Shown: piece after piece, positions 1 to 5,527 of the stretch | How positions within the stretch are numbered: position 1 is the stretch's first letter | Layout of the letters: the number at the start of each line of letters is the position of its first letter | Origin: JANMMJ01 sp964543235 | GTDB lineage: Bacteria > Pseudomonadota > Alphaproteobacteria > Rhizobiales > Aestuariivirgaceae | Direction of reading: 5' to 3' | Length of the DNA: 5,548 nucleotides | Assembly (NCBI GenBank): GCA_964543235.1 | Contig: CAZIXE010000118.1 | Location: forward strand, 1-5,548 | Made by a program: the position numbers and the translations under genes | The notes under the pieces: generated by a model | Told to the model about the DNA's origin: nothing | Databases searched by the model: none | The model's input: only the letters and a program-made list of their open reading frames with translations

Positions 1-3
1 AGC

Positions 4-3000
4 CTAGTTGCTCTTGCCGGGCCGGCCGGGGTTCTTCGGCGGCGTGACATCGCCGAACTCGAAGAACTTGCGGAGAATGCCCGGAGCGACGGCGGAGATC
101 GGATTGTACTGGAACTTGGGATCGTTGATGGTGCCGTAGAGCGCATAGGTAAGGGCGAAGAGCCCCTCGCCTACAAACAGCTCCACCAGCGGGATCTTGC
201 CCGGAATGTTGTTCAATCCGCAGGCCGGAATGATGGTGCCGTCAATGTCGATGGCGCCATCGGCCTTGCGGATGAGCCCCTTGTCGACAGTGGCGCAGAT
301 CTCATTGCCGGTAACTTCCGCCTCGCCAATGCGCAGGAAGCGGGCGTCGGCGGTGAAGGGCAGCTTCAGGCGCTTGAAGGCGATGCTGTCGCGGCGCGGT
401 CCGCTGCTCTTGGGCTTGCCACGGGCATCGAGCTCGGCAAGGGCGGCCTCATTGCGGACCTCGAAATTGCGGATGATGAGCTGCCCGTTGCGCACGCCCG
501 ACTGGCCGCCATGGCCCATGTGGGCGTAAAACTCAAGCTGGCCGCCGGCGATCTTGGAATAAAGGTTGGCAGCCCGCAGGGCAGCCCCGCCATCGCGGCC
601 GGCGATGCGGAATTCGCGCCCTGCGGCGGAAGGTTCGATCCGCATGCTGACCGGCTGGCCACTGAGAAAGGAGCCTTGCAGATTGGCGCTGAGCACGGCG
701 TTGGCGCGGCTGACGATCGTGCCATTCAGGCCGATCAGAATCTCGCCGCGATGGGCGATCACGCGATCGAACCTGGCGGTCACCAGGTAAGTGAGCGGGT
801 CTTCAGCGGTGGATGCCGCCGTACTCGCGCCGCCGGAAAACATCGACTTGATCAGGGGTCTGGCGTCGAAGCTCCTGCCGTCGATGGTGACGGCCATGCC
901 ATCGCCGGTGCGCTTCATCGTCAGTGCAAACTCGTTGTCGTCGTCGAGCTTAACAGCCGGGAGGCGGGCTTCAACAAAGCCGCCGCCCTTGTCGAGCATC
1001 ACCTCACCTTTCAACACGAGATCATTGCCGCTGATCTGCAAATCCTCGATGGCAGTCCCGCTGTCGCCTTTGCTGTAGCGGAACCTTGCCTTGGTGCCCT
1101 TGGCCGGTCCGCGCAGCCAGTCGATCACCCCGATTGTCACGGTTGCCTTGGAGAGGTCGGCTTCCACGTCGAGCGGGGAGGCGGGATTGCCGACTTCGGC
1201 TATGGTGGCCTTCACCTTCACGGGACCGGTGAGGAAGCTCCCGAGTTTGGCGCCGATCTTGTCGCGCTCCTTGTCGTCGAGTTCGGTTTCGATCGTCGCC
1301 TGGTGAGCCTCCTGGCCGCCCGTCTGGCGGATCCAGGTGAGCCTTGCGCCGATGCCGTTCAGCTTGACAGGGCCCTCGCCCCTGATGATGCCCGGCTCCA
1401 CGTTGACGGCGATATTGCCATCGCTGATGTCGATGCCTTCGGCAGCCTGCTTGAGGCTGGCATCGGCGACTTTGGCGGTGGCGCTGACCTTTACCCGCTC
1501 ACGGGGCATGTCCTTCATGAAGGGCATGGCAAGAGTGAGATCGATGCTGGCGCTTCCGGACAATCTGCCGACATCGAAGCCGGCGGTCTTGAGAAGATTG
1601 AGATCCGGGGCGTTCATATACTCGAAAACCGCCGGAACCTCGGCCTCGGCGAGGATGTGAAATTCCGCGGGTGAAACCGGTTTCAAAAGATCGGTCACCG
1701 TCATGGTGCCGCCCGTGAGCGCAATGCGCCGGCCGGGTTGGGTTTCGATCTCGCCGCGTTCGAGGCGGATCGCAAAACGATTGTCTTCCAGGGACGCTGT
1801 GCCGGAAGCCGCGGAGATGACGGGAAGGTTGCGGAAGTAACTGGTGGTGACGTCGGAAAGCGCGAATTTCAGTTTGATCGAGCCTTCCGGAAGGACCTTG
1901 GTGACCCGGCTGTCGGCAAGCTCGTCGCGGGCGAGCTGAACGGTGATCTCGCCGTCGGTGATGCGGCCGCCGCGGATGTTCTGATTGACCCAGCGGCGGG
2001 TATTGGGGGCGATGATGGGTGGCCACAGCTTCTTGAGCAGCGGCGCCGGCATGTTGCGAATGCGGCCGGCCAGGCTGATACCAGGGGACCTCTCGCCGCC
2101 GATGAAGATGCCGCGCAGCCTCACCCCGGAATCGCCCGACATCACCAGCAGGTCGTCCATGTCGAGTCGCGGCGCTTCCACCGAGGCAATGCCGCGGAAA
2201 TCGATGCGATCGACGGGATGAGGATCGGCAGCGGGGTCGCCGTTCGCCATTAAGGTGTTGCGGGCCTCGATGACAATGTTGAGGGCCCTCAGAATCCGAT
2301 CCTCGCTGCGCTCAGGATCGATGCGACCGGTGATGGCGGCGCGGGCCGGACCGACAACGATGTTGGAATCGGAGATCACCACGCCCCCTGTGGCTGGATC
2401 GTAATCAAGCCGGAGCGAGCCTTCGTCGACGACAATCGGATCGGCAATGAAGTCGGGAAAGGCCAGCTGACCGGCGCCAACCGTGAACTCAGCCGTGCCC
2501 TTGGTGATCTGGCCCTCCTCGGTCATCTCGAGCTCGGCCTGGCCGGCGAGGGGAAGATTGACGCGCGCCAACTGCGAGAGCGCAAAGATCTTGCGCGAGG
2601 CAGAGGACGGCACGAAATTGAAGATGCGGGCACTGATGCTGAAATCACGCTGCTGGCGGCGATAACTTGCGGCGATCTCGGTCCGGATCGGCTCGCCCTC
2701 GGACTGGATGCTGGCCTCGGCGACGACGGCGAAACCGTAAGGCATGCGGCGGAAGACAAGCTCGGCCTCCGGCGCATTCCAGTAGGCATTGTTGGCCTCG
2801 TCGAAAAGAGTGAGCTCAGCCTTGCTGACGCGGATGAAATCGATGGTGGAGATGCCGGCGGAAGCGGAGCCCTCGGGCGAGGCGGGCGCGCTCAAAGCTT
2901 CGATGACGCTGGCGCCGCTGGTCTCGGGCGCGATCTCTGCCGCCGGTGCACCATGATCGGACTTACCGGAATGGTTGGATTCGACCTCGCCAGCTTCTGC

Positions 3001-3426
3001 CGAAGCGGGCTGGCCGAAGCCCATCACGAAGCCGCCATTGACCGCTCGCTTGACCATGATGCGCGGACCAATGAGATCGAGGTGGCGCGGCACCACACTG
3101 CCGGTGACCAGCGCCGATTCATCGACGCCGATGGCCGCGCGCGGGGCTCTGGCGATAGTGTTGCCGGCACGGTCCACGAGTTCCAGATTGCGCAGCCGGA
3201 ACTGCGGCACGCGGGTTTCGGGATCGCGTTCGATCTGAACGCCGGCGAGCCTCACTTCCAGTCCCGTCAGGTTCCGGTTGATCTCGCTGCGCACCGTATC
3301 GCGCATGAAGTCGAGGGAAATCGGCCCTTGCGACAGTCGCCAATAGACCGCCCCGACGATGACCGCACAGAGGCTGGCAACCGTCATCAGCGACAGGACG
3401 GTGATCTTCGCCAACCTACGGCGCAA
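4..3426 (-). CDS. Large AsmA-like, DUF3971/YhdP-family envelope protein (1140 aa)
   Basis: Seen: residues 1-7 are basic (MRRRLAK) and a single hydrophobic segment at about 8-29 gives an N-terminal inner-membrane anchor, with the remainder predicted periplasmic. Residues about 38-135 form an AsmA-like N-terminal module. An Ala/Glu/Ser-rich, probably disordered linker spans about 140-192. A long beta-rich body follows, including a DUF3971-type signature near 467-484 (LWPP, then RRWVNQNI). The C-terminus has the AsmA_2/YhdP hallmark NPISAVAPGILRKFF (about 1108-1122) and a Pro/Gly/Lys tail. Known: E. coli YhdP is of similar size (about 1270 aa), and with TamB and YdbH it is implicated in moving phospholipid between the inner and outer membranes. 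Inferred: a similar role here. The start is a TTG at 3424-3426, preceded by AAAGGGA (3437-3443) about 10 nt upstream. The frame is closed by a TGA at 3481-3483 with no ATG or GTG between. A second TTG at 3412-3414 is a poorer choice. The gene is divergent from the bactofilin. The family is fairly certain, the exact start less so. Confidence 0.9.
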   Translation of the reverse strand: MRRRLAKITVLSLMTVASLCAVIVGAVYWRLSQGPISLDFMRDTVRSEINRNLTGLEVRLAGVQIERDPETRVPQFRLRNLELVDRAGNTIARAPRAAIGVDESALVTGSVVPRHLDLIGPRIMVKRAVNGGFVMGFGQPASAEAGEVESNHSGKSDHGAPAAEIAPETSGASVIEALSAPASPEGSASAGISTIDFIRVSKAELTLFDEANNAYWNAPEAELVFRRMPYGFAVVAEASIQSEGEPIRTEIAASYRRQQRDFSISARIFNFVPSSASRKIFALSQLARVNLPLAGQAELEMTEEGQITKGTAEFTVGAGQLAFPDFIADPIVVDEGSLRLDYDPATGGVVISDSNIVVGPARAAITGRIDPERSEDRILRALNIVIEARNTLMANGDPAADPHPVDRIDFRGIASVEAPRLDMDDLLVMSGDSGVRLRGIFIGGERSPGISLAGRIRNMPAPLLKKLWPPIIAPNTRRWVNQNIRGGRITDGEITVQLARDELADSRVTKVLPEGSIKLKFALSDVTTSYFRNLPVISAASGTASLEDNRFAIRLERGEIETQPGRRIALTGGTMTVTDLLKPVSPAEFHILAEAEVPAVFEYMNAPDLNLLKTAGFDVGRLSGSASIDLTLAMPFMKDMPRERVKVSATAKVADASLKQAAEGIDISDGNIAVNVEPGIIRGEGPVKLNGIGARLTWIRQTGGQEAHQATIETELDDKERDKIGAKLGSFLTGPVKVKATIAEVGNPASPLDVEADLSKATVTIGVIDWLRGPAKGTKARFRYSKGDSGTAIEDLQISGNDLVLKGEVMLDKGGGFVEARLPAVKLDDDNEFALTMKRTGDGMAVTIDGRSFDARPLIKSMFSGGASTAASTAEDPLTYLVTARFDRVIAHRGEILIGLNGTIVSRANAVLSANLQGSFLSGQPVSMRIEPSAAGREFRIAGRDGGAALRAANLYSKIAGGQLEFYAHMGHGGQSGVRNGQLIIRNFEVRNEAALAELDARGKPKSSGPRRDSIAFKRLKLPFTADARFLRIGEAEVTGNEICATVDKGLIRKADGAIDIDGTIIPACGLNNIPGKIPLVELFVGEGLFALTYALYGTINDPKFQYNPISAVAPGILRKFFEFGDVTPPKNPGRPGKSN

Positions 3427-3436
3427 CTCGCGATCG

Positions 3437-3443
3437 TCCCTTT
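3437..3443 (-). promoter_or_regulatory. Ribosome binding site favouring the TTG start of the AsmA-like gene
   Basis: On the minus strand AAAGGGA lies 10 nt before TTG at 3426-3424. The alternative TTG at 3414-3412 would be 22 nt away, too far. The spacing therefore favours the longer protein, which also keeps the positively charged residues before the membrane segment. Confidence 0.5.
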
Positions 3444-3732
3444 CTTGCGGCTCGCTGCCGGCGGGCCCACGCCATCTGATTCACCCCATCGCAGCCGATC
3501 AGCCCGGTTAGCATGCGGGCGCGGGCGAATACCACAGGATTGTGGGCCCAGTAATCGCCAAATCCCGGCCAAAGCAAGGCAGGATGTGGCCTTAACCGTT
3601 GCAGGAAAAGGCAGATTTCGGTCATGACAAGGCGGGCCCGAGGGGCTATGGTGGCCAAGTCCGGACAGCGGTTCGCGGGGAACCCAGATCGATGCAGCGT
3701 GGGCCATGTGCGGACGGGACGGTGCACAGGTT

Positions 3733-3754
3733 CTCCGCTCGGGAACGAGAGGAG
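3733..3754 (+). other. Stem-loop 1 in the bactofilin leader: GNRA tetraloop, overlaps a Shine-Dalgarno-like run
   Basis: Read as plus-strand RNA, CUCC (3733-3736) pairs with GGAG (3751-3754) and CUCG (3738-3741) pairs with CGAG (3746-3749). The two helices are separated by one G/A mismatch (3737/3750) and capped by GGAA (3742-3745), a GNRA-type tetraloop. The 3' arm lies within AGAGGAGG (3748-3755), the most Shine-Dalgarno-like run in the leader, so folding would hide it. It lies 45-66 nt upstream of the bactofilin ATG. The pairing is visible in the sequence; a regulatory role is inferred. Confidence 0.45.
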
Positions 3755-3758
3755 GCCA

Positions 3759-3780
3759 GGCCGGGCGGCATGACCCGGCC
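3759..3780 (+). other. Stem-loop 2 in the bactofilin leader: perfect 7-bp GC stem
   Basis: GGCCGGG (3759-3765) and CCCGGCC (3774-3780) are perfect inverted repeats around the 8-nt loop CGGCATGA. No T-tract follows, so it does not look like a standard intrinsic terminator. It ends 18 nt before the bactofilin ATG, and the loop carries an ATG (3770-3772) opening a ten-codon frame. Such a stable stem so near a start codon could affect translation or mRNA stability, but GC-rich DNA also forms stems of this size by chance. Confidence 0.45.
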
Positions 3781-3802
3781 GACTATGGCAGGCATTGCAT
3801 GA
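3770..3802 (+). CDS. Possible ten-codon leader peptide overlapping the bactofilin start
   Basis: ATG at 3770 opens a frame reading MTRPTMAGIA and ends with TGA at 3800-3802, so its stop overlaps the bactofilin start as ATGA (3799-3802). This arrangement is typical of translational coupling. The only strong Shine-Dalgarno-like run upstream, AGAGGAGG at 3748-3755, lies 14 nt before this ATG, longer than usual, and sits in a stem-loop. A second in-frame ATG at 3785 would give only MAGIA. I do not recognise the peptide, and it may be a chance frame. Confidence 0.2.
   Translation: MTRPTMAGIA
3787..3792 (+). promoter_or_regulatory. Ribosome binding site deciding the bactofilin start
   Basis: GGCAGG lies 6 nt before the ATG at 3799. 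The frame is open upstream to another ATG at 3706, but the 31 extra residues that start would add are Arg/Gly-rich and unlike any bactofilin N-terminus. The site and the protein N-terminus together favour 3799. Confidence 0.5.
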
Positions 3803-4284
3803 TCTTCGGGCGCATTGGACGGCGGAACAGGGGTAATGGCGAAGACCGGCAGGGTGCTGCCGGGCCGTCACTGATCACCCAGGACGTGGTGATCGAGGGC
3901 AGCCTGGTGACGTCCGGTGAGCTCCATATCGACGGCACGGTACGCGGCAATATCCGGGCGCGATCCTGCGTGGTTGATGTCCAGGGCGTGGTCGAGGGCG
4001 AAGTGGTCGCCGAGGAGCTGTTCGTGAGGGGCCGGGTCATCGGCCCGATCCGGGGCGTACACGTGCATCTCTATGCCGGTTCGCATGTCGAAGGCGATGT
4101 CATCAACGAGTCGATCGGCATCGAGAACGGCGCCTATATCTACGGCTCGGTGCGGCGCTCGGAAGATCCGCTGTCGGAACCCTCGATGGTCATGAGCTAT
4201 GCGCAAAGCCAGGCCTCGACCATCGATTTCGGGGCCAGCGACGACGACGTCTACCGGCCGATCAAGGTCATCCGGCCGCGCTGA
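3799..4284 (+). CDS. Bactofilin (polymer-forming cytoskeletal protein), 161 aa
   Basis: Seen: a short N-terminus with a hydrophobic/basic start (MIFGRIGRRNR) and a Gly-rich stretch to about residue 23. A bactofilin core follows at about 25-120, made of short repeating beta strands with regular Gly and Val/Ile: the VVIEGSLVTSGELHIDGTV-type opening at 30-48, VEGEVVAEELFVRGRVIG at 65-82 and HVEGDVINESIGIENGAYIYG at 96-116. An acidic/polar tail occupies about 121-161 and ends with basic IKVIRPR. Known: bactofilins fold as a right-handed beta-helix, polymerise without nucleotide, attach to the inner membrane through a short hydrophobic/basic N-terminus, and scaffold cell-wall enzymes and cell shape. 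Length and domain fit the family. No M23 peptidase, a common bactofilin partner, is seen in the window. The gene is divergent from the AsmA-like gene, and its 3' end overlaps the convergent oxygenase gene by 17 bases. The particular cellular process it serves cannot be told from sequence. Confidence 0.92.
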   Translation: MIFGRIGRRNRGNGEDRQGAAGPSLITQDVVIEGSLVTSGELHIDGTVRGNIRARSCVVDVQGVVEGEVVAEELFVRGRVIGPIRGVHVHLYAGSHVEGDVINESIGIENGAYIYGSVRRSEDPLSEPSMVMSYAQSQASTIDFGASDDDVYRPIKVIRPR

Positions 4285-5284
4285 GCGCCAGCGCACCCGC
4301 CACCTGCTTCTGGAAATAGGCGACGCCCTGCTCATGGCGAGGCGATAGCGGCCCCGGGACATAGGCGCCAGCCGCATAGTTTTTGTGAGTCTCCAGGCAA
4401 ATATCGCAGTCCTCGCGAACCACGGCGAGATTGCTCGCAACAGTGCGGTCGCGGAAGGCGGCGGCCTGTTCCGACACATCAGCGAAGTAGAAATGATAGA
4501 TCTGCTCGGTGCGATCGACGGCGAGCGGATTGATGCGCGAGGTGTTCATGCCACCTTCGAACAGCGACAGCGTCCAGTTCGGCCACATCCACAGCCACTT
4601 GCCGCGATAGAAGAGGCCCTCGCGCGGCGGCGCCGTCATCCGCACATAGCCCTTGTGCGCGGTGGTGCGGAAATCGTCGAAGTCAATGGCGCGGAAGAAG
4701 GCGGGATGGACGCCGGGGATGTGGTAGCCCTCCACGAAATTGTCGGTATAGACCTTCCAGTTGGCGCTGAAGTCGACGGTCTCTCTGCGCGTTGCGGCAT
4801 AGGTCTCGATCGGCTCGTCAGCGAGTTCGGCGGGAAGCTCGCCAAGCTGATCGAGAAGGCTGGTGGCAGGATCGATGGCCGCAAAGAGAAGGCCGCGCCA
4901 GGTTTCAACATGGATCGGCGTCAGCGGCCAGTCTTCCTTACGGAAATCCGGATCCTCGCCAAACCAGGGCGCGTTCAGCAGCGCGCCCGCGTCATCGAAG
5001 ACCCACTGGTGATAGGGACAGCGGATGGTGGCACAGCGGCCCGTCCCCTCCTCCAGGAGCCTGGCCCCCCGGTGCCGGCAGACATTGCGGAAGCCGCGCA
5101 ACTCTCCGTCCCTGCCCCTGATGACGAAGAGCTTGAGGCCGGCAACCTCGGCGGCCACATAGTGCCCGCGTTCGGCCACCTGGGCGGCGGGACCGAGATG
5201 CTGCCAGGTCCTTGCGAAAATCTCATCGCGCTCCCTGGCCAGGATCATGGGATCAACATAGAGACGGGGATCGAGGTTGCGCAT
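4268..5284 (-). CDS. Rieske non-heme iron oxygenase, alpha (catalytic) subunit, 338 aa
   Basis: Seen: a Rieske [2Fe-2S] motif C69-X-H71-X17-C89-X2-H92 (CRHRG ... CPYHQW) in the N-terminal third. The C-terminal catalytic domain carries NWKVYTDNFVEGYHIPGVHP (175-194), giving mononuclear-iron ligands H188 and H193. The third ligand is most likely D292 in REDCDIC, with D294 as an alternative. The residue three before H188, which bridges electron flow between the metal centres in this superfamily, is Glu (E185), not the Asp of naphthalene dioxygenase. Known: a Glu bridge occurs in carnitine oxygenase CntA, and the ending around EDxxIC...GPLSPRHEQGV...F resembles the RHO alpha C-terminal domain of choline/carnitine/glycine-betaine type enzymes. 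Inferred: a soluble O2- and reductant-dependent hydroxylase or demethylase, substrate unknown, that needs a reductase encoded elsewhere. The ATG at 5284 is preceded by GCAGGTG. The length is slightly below the usual 350-400. The gene is complete, and no beta subunit, ferredoxin or reductase is adjacent. Confidence 0.92.
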   Translation of the reverse strand: MRNLDPRLYVDPMILARERDEIFARTWQHLGPAAQVAERGHYVAAEVAGLKLFVIRGRDGELRGFRNVCRHRGARLLEEGTGRCATIRCPYHQWVFDDAGALLNAPWFGEDPDFRKEDWPLTPIHVETWRGLLFAAIDPATSLLDQLGELPAELADEPIETYAATRRETVDFSANWKVYTDNFVEGYHIPGVHPAFFRAIDFDDFRTTAHKGYVRMTAPPREGLFYRGKWLWMWPNWTLSLFEGGMNTSRINPLAVDRTEQIYHFYFADVSEQAAAFRDRTVASNLAVVREDCDICLETHKNYAAGAYVPGPLSPRHEQGVAYFQKQVAGALALSAAG

Positions 5285-5288
5285 GATT

Positions 5289-5295
5289 CACCTGC
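5289..5295 (-). promoter_or_regulatory. Ribosome binding site of the Rieske oxygenase gene
   Basis: On the minus strand GCAGGTG lies 4 nt before the ATG at 5284-5282, with its AGG core about 7 nt away. This good match supports MRNLDPRLY as the true N-terminus. Confidence 0.55.
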
Positions 5296-5527
5296 CCTTC
5301 GGCCGCAGTCGATCACAGGGGCGGCGGGACACGCAAGGGCCGCAGCGGCAGCGCCGCACCTGACCTCACGGTTCGGCGCCGGGCCGTTCAGCCTGCATCG
5401 GAACAGACGGTAACTGTCCTCTGCACGCAATGCAGTCCATGGGCAAGTTCGGCAGGTATTTACTTTTATGCGACTGCAGTCTGAGCACCCTATTCTAGGC
5501 TCAGGACTCATTGATCAGAGCCAGAAT

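Larger units (their letters stand above)
3427..3798. other. Divergent intergenic region between the AsmA-like gene and the bactofilin gene
   Basis: These 372 bases separate two divergent start codons and should hold the promoters of both genes. I see no confident -35/-10 pair on either strand. Short reading frames cross it on both strands, but they lack a good ribosome binding site and the G/C-biased third positions of the neighbouring genes (one candidate is treated in the findings). A minor inverted repeat, GGTTC-N5-GAACC, sits at 3670-3684. The half next to the bactofilin gene contains two stronger stem-loops (3733-3754 and 3759-3780), listed separately. No tRNA or other known RNA gene is apparent. 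Confidence 0.6.

Noticed and set aside
511..1674. Long plus-strand open frame (387 codons) antisense to the AsmA-like gene
   Set aside because: It lies wholly opposite a well-supported gene. High GC with third-position bias creates long antisense frames, and the product is rich in His, Gly and Asp without recognisable domains.
3463..3637. Repeated GGGCCC sequences in the intergenic region, including an 8-base inverted match at 3463-3470 and 3542-3549
   Set aside because: GGGCCC is its own reverse complement, so most of the match is automatic and expected by chance in DNA this GC-rich.
3759..3780. Reading the 7-bp GC hairpin as an intrinsic terminator
   Set aside because: No T-rich stretch follows it, and it sits just before a start codon, not after a gene.
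3706..3798. 31-residue N-terminal extension of the bactofilin from an upstream ATG
   Set aside because: The extension is Arg/Gly-rich, passes through both hairpins and has no family resemblance, whereas ATG 3799 has a nearby GGCAGG and a typical bactofilin N-terminus.
3599..3802. 67-codon plus-strand frame ahead of the bactofilin
   Set aside because: It needs a TTG start with no ribosome binding site and shows no coding-like composition; only its last ten codons are retained as a low-confidence leader peptide.
3416..3871. 151-codon minus-strand frame covering the divergent region and the bactofilin start
   Set aside because: It overlaps the bactofilin 5' end and the leader, and its first half is Pro/Arg/His-rich shadow sequence; only the 69-codon 3' part merits a low-scoring mention.
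4385..5413. Long plus-strand open frame (342 codons) antisense to the Rieske oxygenase
   Set aside because: It is the mirror image of a gene whose metal-binding motifs are all intact; the product has no recognisable family pattern.
5245..5511. Minus-strand frame of 88 codons with a C-X2-C-X7-C-X2-C pattern near its start, suggesting a small zinc-binding protein
   Set aside because: It covers the repeat-rich region and the ribosome binding site of the oxygenase gene and runs 40 bases into it. The cysteines arise largely from the palindromic TGC/GCA content, and the rest of the product is low-complexity Ala/Arg/Pro.
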